A stretch of DNA of 64,000 bases, taken from the NCBI GenBank assembly GCA_048772705.1, contig JBLWGC010000160.1, forward strand, positions 42,692 through 106,691, written 5' to 3'. The notes under the pieces are model-generated. The model did not search any database and had not been told where the DNA came from. It saw nothing but the letters and a program-made list of their open reading frames with translations. A program made the position numbers and the translations under genes. This DNA comes from Leidyana gryllorum EB-2025a (taxonomy: Eukaryota; Apicomplexa). Each line of letters opens with the position of its first letter. The first letter of the stretch is position 1. Below, in pieces: positions 22,237 through 32,381 of this stretch.

Positions 22237-23485
22237 TGAGCACCACCTTCACGTTCAAGTCTGAAGTATCCATGAAAAGACCTGTTACTCAGATTCGACC
22301 GGGCCCAGGGTATCCCGTAGTCAATGTTCGGGATTTTGGCTGCAATTACAGGGGTTGGACCCCATCATGTTGCTGAGTGCGGGGTCGAATGTATAGTGCG
22401 TGTGTGTTTGGCGATCTTCCATTATCTGGAATTATTGGGGCATATTGATGCATGGCAGCAATGGGTGAGTAGGAAGATGGTCAGCTCAAGCTTGAGTGGG
22501 ATCCGAGAGGCGGAAATAGCCGCAGCGCAATTATTTGCGCATGAGATCCCCGCGACCGGATCACTGAATGACGTCCTTGCCGTCAGTGAATATTTCGAGC
22601 GTTTCACCCCCGAGCAACAGAGATTGGCATTTATGGTGTCCGAGCTATGGGCTCAAGACTGGCCCGACGAAGTGTACCGGCGGGAAAGAGTTGTTCGTAT
22701 TCATAGTGTGGATAGAACGGAGGTGAGCAGCACCACTTGTAGTTTGTGAATAGGGCGGGTTTCAGATGTTGTGTGGCGGCAGCTCAATGTGTATGCGGCC
22801 CCTTGGGTACACTCACCCTTGTGGGTGCCATGGGGGATCTTTGTGGAGAGTTCGCGATATGGCTGAAAACTTCGAGCCATCGGGTCTGCCAGATGCTCAT
22901 CAAGCAAACCCTATGAACAAAATGCTCATCCAGTACATGGGCGAGTTATATCCCTGTGGACGCACTGAGATTGCCTCGTGCTGCCCCGAGCACCATGTTG
23001 GTGGCTACATAGCAGTTGGAGATTTTGTGGAGAGGAAGTGGAGGTATCTGCCTGCTTTGTCAAGTCCCGTGAAGAAGTACTCTGTGGATCTGGTGGGTCG
23101 GTCCCCCCACCTGCCGTGGACTCAGAGCTCATCAATTCTTCACGGAACCTACAAAGGGCCTTCGACTATAGAGATATGTCACCAATTGTCGGGGGCACTT
23201 CTGACCCACAAGAACGGATTGCTGCGTTGGAAATGGATCCCGCCATCCAAAGCAGCCATTGACCAAAAGACATTATCAGTGGTGACGTTCCATGTTGAGA
23301 CCGTGGCCTGGACGACAAAAGCGAGCATGAGATGGCACAAAGTGTGTGAGCGTGGAGGATTGGATTCGATCTTTTCTGCTTATGCACGTTCGACCTTGAA
23401 ATGCCGTCGTCTGCGCACAGAGAACGCCAGCTCAGGGTTGCAGGCGATTCCGGAGGAGAAGCATACAGCACTAGTTTGCGCTTGA
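22237..23485 (+). CDS. Hypothetical multi-exon protein
   Basis: Not recognised. A likely first exon is MSTTFTFKSEVSMKRP to RPGPGYP, joined over a 36-nt intron to GLDPIMLLSAGSN. A later exon (about 22460-22721) encodes AAAQLFAHEIPATG and YFERFTPEQQRLAFMV. A 43-nt intron (GTGAGC...TTTCAG) leads to the frame at 22765-23485, which contains IQYMGELYPCGRTE, YIAVGDFVERKWRYLP and many Cys and Trp residues. Further introns probably interrupt the last part. The protein looks soluble and mixed alpha/beta. The exon chain is provisional and the region may hold two genes. Confidence 0.4.
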
Positions 23486-23836
23486 GGTTGCGAGGGATGG
23501 GATTTGAAGATTGCCAGGCACAACGTTTTCTAGGAGGTCAATTTAGTTGTGTGATGCATATGTATAGAAGTACCCATCAAGCCGTCAGATGCGTACTGTT
23601 TTTATTGCCATGCGTGAATAGAACTTGAATGTGCTCAAAGGAGGATATTCTGTCAAGTTTGGAAAATCGGTGGAGCTTCCCTTCTCGCACATGTAACCCT
23701 AATATCCCGGAGAGTGGTCTGATGTGTGCGGTGGCCGCCCCTTAGCGATCTGTAATTTTCGATCGATCGATCTCGGAGCGACTTATTTACCCTCATTGAT
23801 ATTCGAGAGAGAGACACTTATCCTACAGAGAGAAAG

Positions 23837-24061
23837 ATGAATATTGTTCGCCTTTGTGTGGTCCTCGGCTTGATCGGCACTTGCGAAGGATCGTTGCGAA
23901 AGGTAACATTAGAGCGCGAGCGAAAGGCGCAATTGGCGATGAAATACAAAAGTCCCTCATTCGCGCTTCCGGGGGAAATGTTACAGGTTGTTGGCAAATC
24001 TCAAGGTCCTCCACGAGCAAATAATAAGAAGGTTGTTGAGGTTGTGTATCCGCATCATTAG
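23837..24061 (+). CDS. Small secreted peptide, 74 aa
   Basis: One exon. The N-terminus MNIVRLCVVLGLIGTCEG is a good signal peptide (short n-region, hydrophobic core, small residues at the cut). The mature part is basic (SLRKVTLERERKAQLAMKY) followed by LPGEMLQVVGKSQ and ends VVYPHH. The start SLRKVTLERERKAQ resembles the activation peptide of pepsin-family aspartyl proteases, but the protease itself is absent. It may be a truncated duplicate or a true small secreted protein. CGATCGATCGATC lies about 65 bp upstream, followed by a short GA-rich stretch before the ATG. Confidence 0.55.
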   Translation: MNIVRLCVVLGLIGTCEGSLRKVTLERERKAQLAMKYKSPSFALPGEMLQVVGKSQGPPRANNKKVVEVVYPHH

Positions 24062-24101
24062 AGTTGAGTGAAGCTTTTTGTGACTGCTACGTAGACCTGT
24101 T

Positions 24102-26093
24102 CTACAATGCATGATTGTATATGTGGATTCTTCGTGTCGAGACCTGCGTGGATGAATGTTGCTGCTGAGAGTTATACTTGCTATGGAGGAGCTGTGCGTT
24201 GGCCCGGGCAGCTACTTCACGTCTAAGGGCTTCCGCCAGCGGAGCTTTCAACGATTTGCTCGACAAAGAAGAACCGCCGTGAGCTGACCGGGTGGTACGC
24301 TTGTGGAAGTTCGCCGATTTGTACTGCTTCAGCATCACTGCCTCAGCTTCGCCATCGTCACTTTCCCAATCACCAACCGCCGGCGACTGATTAAATACCG
24401 TATCAGCCTCGTCGTCGTCCACGATGATTGAGACGCTGCTGTCTCCAGTTGGATTGTCCACCTCAGCGTCATCGCTACCCAAGCCAATAAACCCTTGCTC
24501 ATGATGTAAACTCTCGTCGTTTTCATCAATTGCTTCCCCCAGCGACAACGGACTCCACGCAGCACGACGACTGTGCTCACCGCTCACTACAAATGAGTGC
24601 ATACCTGCCGTGGAAGCTTTGGCGGCATAGTCCCGCTCCGTCCGCCGGCTTCCGCACGAACTTAGCTTCCTGGACAGATTGTTGGGCCTGCACATAGCGC
24701 ATCAACACCACATTTCGGACACAACGTAGGTAGGTAGGCAGGTAGGCAAGCAAAGGTAGATTTTCGCAAAGCCAGCAAACTCTCACATTGACATGGACAG
24801 ATCAATTATTATAGAATAACTAGTCTTTGGTGGGAGATCTTACATCGACGACGAGCCTGCTGTAGCACACGTCGGCCCAGGATTACGTAGCCAGGGGTGA
24901 TTCATAGCACCTTCGGGAGTCATCCGCTTCACAGGATCTTTCTCAAGTAGGCACTTAATAAAATGTATCGCGCTTTCCGACGGAGGTGTGGAGGTCCTGG
25001 CATAGTCCGGCTCGCTCTTCAGGATCCGTTGCTGTCGATATTTGGTGTATGTCAGAAACAGGGAATAACAGAAGAAGCGCTCCCGCTATCACATCAGCGG
25101 CAAGAACCGAGTACACACTCACCGCTATCTGCTTTTGATCAGATCCTTCGAAAGGATACCGACCATAAAGCATCAGGAACATCACAACCCCGAGTGCCCA
25201 TAGATCCACTTCCTTACGATAGCTTCTGCAAGTTCAAGAAGATCGTGTGCTATCGTTCGGCCGGAGACACTACACACACCGTTTGATGAGCTCAGGAGCT
25301 ACATAGTGAGGAGAACCGCACACTTGCTTCAGATAGCGATCAGTCTCCGTCAACTGCAGTGCAACGAGTTGTGGGTCCATTCTCGGTCACTGCATGTCCA
25401 CTTACTCGAACCGACATACCAAAGTCAATGAGAACGAGACTAGAAGACGTCGTGTTTGCCGAGTGAAAAAGGAAGTTTTCGGCTTTGATGTCTCTGTGTA
25501 TTATGTCTCTTGAATGGATGTAAGCAATAGCCGCCAGCATCTCGGAGCAGAGACGCGATGCCTCCACTTCCGCGAATTTACGTTTCTGGAAGATCTTCGT
25601 GAATAGCTCTCCGCCATCACATTTCTCCATGATAGCATACAGAAAATGCTTGTCCTCAAAAACCTCGACCAGTTTCACCACATTGGGGTGGTCTGTAGAT
25701 TGGATGACTGTCGATTGAGATTGACGACCTTACCCAGCCGTTGGAGGATATCGATTTCATTCCTGAACATATGCACCAGATTAACAGGGTGGTGGTCGGA
25801 GCCCTTTCTATGTCGTCCAGGGTTCTACGCGGAGTGGGAGATGGGTGACGGCGGGAGCGGAGTTGCCCTACCTTCGCCATTATTTTACATGCGAATTGTT
25901 GATCAGTCTTGCGGTGTAGGCAAAGTCGGACTTGACCAAAGGAGCCGCTGCCCAATATAGGTCCCAGTTTGTAGTGGTCACGAATATCACGGTGCGGGCG
26001 CTGTTCATTGGGTGTTGCGGAATGACTTCCGCCGTGAGAGGCACGTTGCGAAGGGTCGCTCCGCTCGACATTACGAGAGCACTGACAGCCCAT
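24102..26093 (-). CDS. CDPK/CAMK-type protein kinase with N-terminal acylation motif, no visible EF-hands
   Basis: Multi-exon. The start is MGCQCSRN, a strong N-myristoylation plus palmitoylation signal, so membrane attachment is likely. The kinase domain runs in order: glycine loop LGSGSFGQV, catalytic K in FACKIM, HRDIKAENF, LIDFGMS, CGSPHYVAPELI, VDLWALGVVMFLMLYGRYPF, and a C-lobe ending RMTPEGAMNHPW. These are CAMK-group features closest to apicomplexan CDPKs. After the kinase domain I see no EF-hand calcium loops. The last exon (24102-24695) instead encodes an acidic tail (VDDDEADTVF, DWESDDGEAE) and a helical, Ala/Arg-rich end. The frame join between kinase and tail is uncertain, and the tail could be a separate small gene. 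Introns are 30-110 nt. Confidence 0.75.
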
Positions 26094-26197
26094 TGTGTAG
26101 TAATAGAGTGGTGTCACTTGGCCCCCATGGCCAGCGCCCTCGATTGGATCTAGCTAACCATTTTCGCTCTTTTTAAGGGTACAGCAGTGAATTTCAG

Positions 26198-27697
26198 TTA
26201 AGTCTGCGGCTGGGGGGGTGGCGGGGGAATGTATTTCGATATCCTATTCTCGTAGACGTCTGGCGAAATCCGCATGGCTTTGATTGGCCGATTGAAGTAC
26301 TTCCTGGTGGACATTACTGCGCGGCACATGGAAGTCTATTGAACGCGTTTTGGTCACGGAGCTCACCTGACATACACGTTTCCGCCCCAACCAGTGTCTC
26401 AAACTCCAGAAAGACATCTCCTGCATCGAGGAACGGATCCTTCTTGGCCAAACTTGGGGTGATGATAATGGCGTTCATGATTTTCCCACAGGGTTCGCAT
26501 CCTGTAGACAGACGTCCCGAAAACAGTTTATGTCGCGAAACAGGTGCATCAAACATGTTGAACTTACCGTCCCGGACGTCGTCAAGAACTTCTTGATACT
26601 CAGCTTCACTTTCGACTTCATGAGGTTGGACAATCTCCTTGAAACAGATGATTCGCGAGTTTGATACCTCCACTACTTCCTGCTGCGGTAGACCAATAGC
26701 AGCTGCCAGAGTGCCTCCAAGCTGAAATTGCGTGTCTCCCGTGTCCCTCCTCCATACTTAAGACTTACCGCTCCCTGGGGTCCCATGAGGTTGGGCCCAC
26801 CCATCATCGCCAAGGCTGGGTTGGTGGCCTGTGTAGCGGAAGAATAATCATTGGGGCGTGAAACCTTGATAGAGACCCCCAAACAGTCCATTCCGTCCAT
26901 GGTGAGGGCCCGCTCGGTCTCCTCCACAGAGGCTGTGTGTGATGGAGTCGATTCGAAAGAGTGCGGCTTACCAAACTCGACGAAACCATAGTTACCCTTG
27001 TCTTTGGCGAACCACACGCACAACACGGGGTCTGTCATAAACGGCGGTTGAGTGTGAATTGAGAAAGCCTGTCTGTCGCGTTACACTCACTCTCCTCGGG
27101 ATCATTGCAGTAATTGCGCTTCTTCATCTCTTGATACACGATCTGTTGGAAGTTTGACTCTGTCAAACCCAAGTGCAGCGGCAGGTTCCCGAAATACAGA
27201 CGGCGGAGCTTGCGGGTGGAGTTGACTAAGATAGGGTCTGACAGCAAGGCACTCTGCACGAATAAGGGCGATGAAACTTGGGGAGAGGGGCAGACACTCA
27301 CAGAAGCACCAGTCTTGGCCACCCATTGGAAGCCATCCCAGAAAAGGCGTACGGGCTCTCTGCCCTCGCTATCCGCGAGCTTTTTGAAGCCTCCGGCCCT
27401 TCTGATACACTCAGCCTGCTGTTTGCGTCTTTTACGCTCACGCTCCCGCGACCGCTCCCGAGAAGTTGATATGTCAAGTCGTCTTCGAACAAAGGGCGCC
27501 CCGCCCGGAGGTGAACGACTGCGAGACCTACTTCGCCGCTTCCGTCGACTGAAAGCCAACAGTTTGAGAGTGTAGTCTTGAGGCACTTACTTTCGGTCGT
27601 CGTTCCTGTCGAAGTCCCTACGTCTGTAATTATCGTACCCGCCGCGCGAGCGACGGTCGCCACCACCTCCTCCCCGATAGTCCGCCTGGTAGGACAT
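26198..27697 (-). CDS. U2AF large subunit (3' splice-site recognition), RRM2 apparently missing
   Basis: Multi-exon. The N-terminus MSYQADYRGGGGGDRR leads to an RS-rich segment (KRRSRSRSRSPPGG). RRM1 has RNP2 RLYFGNLPLHLGL and RNP1 GNYGFVEF, followed by TMDGMDCLGVSIKVSRPNDY, as in U2AF65. A short linker (NPALAMMGGPNLMGPQGA, then LGGTLAAAIGLPQQ) leads straight into the C-terminal U2AF-homology domain: ICFKEIVQPHEVESEAEY, GDVFLEFETLVGAE and KYFNRPIKAMRISP, ending IPPPPPQPQT. In other organisms RRM2 lies between RRM1 and the UHM and helps bind the polypyrimidine tract; I find no room for it. Introns of 40-50 nt are clear. The start is 33 bp from the ATG of a divergent plus-strand gene. Confidence 0.85.
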
Positions 27698-27730
27698 AGT
27701 CCAACAAGATATTTGGATTTTTGGAGCGGT

Positions 27731-28214
27731 ATGATTGCCACCAGACCACCACCTCCTCCGGACCGATGGACTAATATAGCTGACTTCCTACGCAAACCGG
27801 CTGTCTATGTGAGTGAGGTTATCTCGCGTCATGACTCTATGGCTGATTGCAGTGGATGATCCCCATTGCTGGATTTCTGATCTTCTTGATTTTGCCATCG
27901 ATACCGATGCGTGAGGCCGCGAAACTCAAAGTGTGGAATGTTCGTGTTGTTCAGTGTTTGCCGGAGGCCCAAAAGCCAACGAAGATAAGGAGGACTGAGT
28001 TGACGACTGATCAATCCTTTGAGTGGGTATTGCTTTTTTCTCGGCACCCTCGAGCGCGGGCCGTATCAACCTATGGATCAAAACATCACTGGCGGTGGAG
28101 ACCCCTGACTTGCCGCTGCAGCTGTGGGCTCTGCTGGTGGTGCTGCCTTTTGACTATTATTCGGGGGATATTTCCCGCCGCCTCGTCGTCTATTCCCGTT
28201 GTCTTCGGCCATAG
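27731..28214 (+). CDS. Small membrane protein, unknown
   Basis: Exon 1 encodes MIATRPPPPPDRWTNIADFL to KPAVY. A 44-nt intron (27809-27852) joins it to WMIPIAGFLIFLILPSI, a membrane segment, then MREAAKLKVWNVRVVQ. The 3' end is uncertain. One reading with a further intron gives a second hydrophobic stretch LWALLVVLPFDYYSGD and a stop at 28214. Either way the 3' part overlaps the antisense CDK gene tail. Family not recognised; a small subunit of a membrane complex is possible. Confidence 0.5.
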
Positions 28215-30226
28215 GACTCGCAATTTCCCCCTCTTCTAAGCCACATTCACTGTCACTAGGTAACACTCCACCTGGAGCTACTGGAACTCCCTCTTCTGCT
28301 CCATTGCCCGCCTGGGCCTGGCCACGCCTGTCTGCTGCCCGTCTCCATTGTTGCCCGCCTACCTGTTCGATCGCTGCACTCCACTGCGCTATTTCCTTCA
28401 GTCGGTCTTTCGATGTTTGCTCCAGCTGTTCCGGCACAGCTGCATCCAGCTGTTCCCTATTGAACTTGATCTTCTCTAATTGTTCATCCACCCGCACGTG
28501 CCGGATACGGCATTGAGTTCTGCGATGCAGCTGCCGACTCGTCGATTGTTTAGCTCGCTCCCGTTCCCTCTTCAGCGTGAAGGTAGTCCCAGCAGCTGAT
28601 TTCTCCGGGTCGATGGTTAGACTGCGACGTCTATTACAGACAGCAACCATTGGAAACATGCACCCACCTTTCTGCGGCCCCGTGCCCCAGCCAGGGATGA
28701 TGTAATGCTTCCGATGCCGTCATTCTTGAGGCTGCAGACCAGTCAAGATTTCGTTGCACACCCGCGCACACAATGGAGACACCACTCACCAGGATTGTAT
28801 CTTAGCAGTCCAGTCATGAAGTCCCACGCCGCTGAACCAGCCAAATTGACTATTCGTGATTGGAGCATTGTATCCGGGCCACTATTACAGTAGTTTTGTG
28901 CGAAACCCGGGTCGCTCATCATGGGATTAGCTGTTGGTGAGTGTCTCAGTGGCATCGAGTTATATTCCGGCCAGGTTTGCTCATTTGGCGGTCCCAAGCG
29001 CATTATAATTGCCTTCAGCACTCCCAACTCATTCTCGGCCGAGAATAAGGGTTTACCGCAGATCATCTCGTACAAAATGCATCCAACACTCCATATGTCC
29101 GCTGCAGCAGTGTACTCCCGTGAGCCCAGGAGAATTTCTGGGGGCCGATACCACAATGTCACCACGCGATTGGTCAGAGTGGTGTCAAACAAAGTGCCAT
29201 CGGGTTCTGCCAGAATGTCATCCGGACACACATAGCCAGACATTGAGGAGAAGGATCTGGCCAGGCCAAAGTCAGCCAATTTTATATGTCCAGAAAAGTC
29301 AATCAATAGATTGGCCGCTAAGAGAAACGATGGGTGCGAAGAGCAGGAAAGACTCACTTTTGAGGTCTCTGTGTAGAACATTGTGTGCGTGGCAGTGTTC
29401 GAGCGCTTGTAACAATTCTTTGATCACCAACTTGACATCAGGAATCCCCAACAACTTCTGCTCAGCGCAACTCAGCTCAATGTAGGCATGCAAGTCATAG
29501 GGAGTGAACTCGAAAACCATCCAAATCCATCCACTGTTACTCAGCAGAAACTCTTCGGAGTCTCCATGATTGTTGAATGGTGTATACTCGTCACTACCAG
29601 CCTCCTCATTCCGCGCCAACTCGTAGACCTCCTTATTGAGCTTTCGCACTTTGCTTCGATGACCACCCAGCCGCTTAGTTATTGCTTCACGTTGCGCGCG
29701 AAGGCCTTGCAAAGTGGACGGCAGGACTATTTGATCCTCAGACCCGGGCTTCACAGCTAAAGTAAGGAAGAGTGGTGTGCCAATGAGGCCAAAGCGACTT
29801 ACGAATGCTGTAAACTACACTACGGAGCTCCACAATGTTGGGGTGACCCTTGAGAGTCAGCAGTATCGATATCTCTCGCAAGGCCAGGTTTGGAAACCCT
29901 TCACGCAAATCACTCATCTTGAGTTTCTTCAGCCCCACTATCTCGTCATTCCGCAGGTCATTAGCCAACCAGACCTCTCCATAGGCTCCCCGGCCCACCA
30001 GTCGCATCAAAACGTCTGATAGAATAGTGACTATAACACGCAATCGATGGTCCTTACAATTGCTCAGGCGGTCAGACTCATCAATTAGAGACTTCTCAAT
30101 CGTTCGGGACGAGCTGGCAGGGCATATCTCCTCCTCAGCTACATCTTGATATATATCGAGGCCCCTTTGGGCGAGCTCCTTGCCAACTAGCGCTTCTACA
30201 TGGGTTTGTAGCGTGTCAGTGCTCAT
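28078..30226 (-). CDS. Cyclin-dependent kinase of the CDK11/CDK12 type
   Basis: Multi-exon; ATG at 30226. Kinase motifs in order: VGRGAYGEVW; GLKKLKM; the cyclin-binding helix EGFPNLALREIS, replacing PSTAIRE and closest to the GFPITxxREI of CDK11/12; HRDLK; ANLLIDFSGHIKLADFGLAR; TLWYRPPEILLG; DIWSVGCILYEM; and RMTASEALHHPW. About 70 extra charged residues interrupt the N-lobe before MVFEFTPYDLHAYIE. After the kinase domain a C-terminal extension (28078-28650) is rich in Lys/Arg/Gln with EEGEIASP and Pro/Ala-rich ends. Such kinases pair with cyclins and phosphorylate RNA polymerase II or splicing factors; that role is inferred. Introns of about 35-60 nt are clear. It is divergent from the NADAR gene across 31 bp. 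Confidence 0.82.
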
Positions 30227-30257
30227 CACATGATGCGCCAAATTTTATCTCACAGGT

Positions 30258-31083
30258 ATGGGACTGGGGCGGAGGCTAGACCTGCGTGATGAAGCAGGCA
30301 ACCGGCAGAGAATCCTAACAGCTACACGTGCTACGGAAGAAGACATTGCTGCACAAGAAGATGACGCACCTGTGGAGGAAAATGTCCCTCAACCGGCATC
30401 CCCTGCCTCTCTCAAGCGATACCCTCCGGGAGAAGAAATGGCTGCCCTAGGTGACTTGGGGGCCATCACAACCTTCAATGGGGAATTTGAGTTTCTGCAT
30501 CCCGATTTACCGTGTGCAGTTGCGTGTCCAGCCAGTATCGGAGACAACGGGGCTTTGCAACAGCTCAAGTTCTTCCCATCCCTCAGCCTGGCCTATTTGT
30601 ATCTAATGAGGGATGTTGAGGGTGACAGGCTGAACGAAACAGACACACCACCCACGGACGAAGCTGCCCGTGACGTCGTTCGCAGCCGTCAGACAGAATT
30701 CAAGGATATTTGCACTGATTCATCATACAGGGTATGCCATATGCTACTTTCCACTTGGAATCCCACTTCAGGACGCGCAGACGAACAGTAATGCGTGGGA
30801 GAGCAAGCGAGCGCACACGCTTGAGGTGTTGACGCGCGACAAGTTTGCGCGTCATAAAGACCTCAGAGCTCAGTTGCTGGCTACAGGCGAGCGATCGCTG
30901 ATCTACTCTGATGCTACCAGCCCTGTGACCGGTACTTATGACTTACTCATTGAACCCAATGAGGTCTTCGGCCGTAGAGGTTTTGCTGGAGACAACCTGT
31001 TGGGGCGGATACTCATGAAAGTGCGAGAAGATATCCGTCAAGGTCACCGCGGTCTCTTCCGTGAGTTTACATATGGTGTGTAG
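30258..31083 (+). CDS. NADAR (YbiA/DUF1768) domain protein
   Basis: Exons 30258-30731 and 30772-31083 with a 40-nt intron. The C-terminal exon has the family pattern LTRDKFARHKDLRAQLLATG, LIYSD and NLLGRILMKVREDIR. The first exon supplies the N-terminal strand region (ITTFNGEFEFLHPDLPCAV) and SLAYLYL. NADAR proteins act on ADP-ribose or NAD-linked substrates, and YbiA cleaves N-glycosidic bonds of riboflavin precursors; the substrate here is unknown. An extra N-terminal part of about 60 residues is acidic and Pro-rich. I end it at the first stop. A 48-nt intron with acceptor TTTGTAG could instead join it in frame to the FHA gene that follows 39 bp on. Confidence 0.75.
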
Positions 31084-31122
31084 GTGTCATTATTCAATGT
31101 GTTTGTAGGCTGGTTGTTTCAG

Positions 31123-32381
31123 ATGCTTCCTGCGGAGCGTGATCATCAGCGACGTGCTCGTCTGAAAATTGTGGAGTCCAAACCCGGTGCGGATGACAAA
31201 TTAGAAGTCATTCGAGTCCACGAATTGAGTCGAAAGTATGATATCCGAGAGTATTTTGACGCCGCTACCAAAGTTGATCGTCAACAACTGTTTGTGACTT
31301 TCCCGGAGAACGAACGGGAGGAGGTAGTGGACGCGAATGCGGCCTGGCGAAGACGAAAGAAACAGAAATTGGTCGATGATCTTATTGGGGCTGAAACTCA
31401 CGAGGATCAAGCGGCCGCATCCTTTGTAATAGGGATTGGCAAAGTGCCTGAGAACGAGATCACCTGTTTGCATCCTTCTGTTTCGCGTACGCACGTCGCC
31501 ATTATGCCATTCCAAGGCGGTAAAGTGGCACTTGTGGACCTCGCTAGTACCGGAGGCACCTTTGTGTAAGTTCTACGGTCCGCATTCATTGATGCGAAAT
31601 GCCCATTGCAGGAACGACGAAAGGGTTGTTCCATTGATGCCGGTTATATTGCAACCGAACGACGAAGTTAAAGTGGGTTTAAGCCCACGTGTGTTTAAGG
31701 TTCAGGTGAGCCGTCCACGCAGCGCGTTGCGTGACATATCGAGTTATAGTTTCGAGCCGTTAGCAACGCGGACTTGACTGCTCTGAAGATGCAGGAGCTC
31801 GAACGTCAGTTGGCATCGCTGACAGCCTCTCTGAATTCAGCGGCCCCCGCTGACGATCAAAGTGAACGTAATAGAGTGAGTGGCTGCGGGTCTTCGCCGG
31901 GTTATTCCTCACGTCTTCTGCAGAGCATCAAGTTGGAGGGCTTGTCGTACCATACTCGTGAGGACGATCTTCGTGACGCCCTCAAGGCTTACGGTCTGAA
32001 TCCAGAGGTAAGCGTACCTGCAGCTTGGAGGGGTGTGGTGATTCTCTTCCGTCGTGTGCAGAGACTGACATTGAGATCGAGCACGAACACTGGACGAAAT
32101 GGGAATGGTGGCGCCTCAAGCAGCGGAGACCGATATGGAGGCGGCGGAGGGGGGAGATCGGGAAATTCGTCTGCCTCCTCCGCTGGCCGTGGGCGTCGGG
32201 AAGAGCGAGGGAGCCGTTCAGCCGTAATAGTATTTCGGTCTAAGGTGGATGCGTGGAAGGCTCGAGAGGCTTTAAACGAACGAGGAGTCAGAGGCCGTAC
32301 TGTGCACGTGAGCAATGAATTGGCTGACTTTTTCGTCGTTATCGATCAATTTCTGCAAATCTTCAGGCTTCCTGGGCTTAA
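31123..32381 (+). CDS. FHA and RRM domain protein
   Basis: Multi-exon. The N-terminal part (MLPAERDHQRR) is charged. The FHA domain, which binds phosphothreonine peptides, reads GIGKVPENEITCLHPSVSRT, then HVAIMP, DLASTGGTFV and, after a 45-nt intron, NDERVVPLMPV. After a short coiled segment (LKMQELERQLASLTASLNS) comes an RRM-like domain: IKLEGLSYHTREDDLRDALK, a Gly/Ser/Arg-rich loop, then SAVIVFRSKVDAWKAREALN. Introns are 44-59 nt, several in frame. The 3' end overlaps the antisense glycosyltransferase coding end. I chose the stop at 32381, reached through a 59-nt intron; without it the frame stays open far into the antisense gene. FHA plus RRM suggests a phospho-regulated RNA-processing role. 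Confidence 0.7.
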
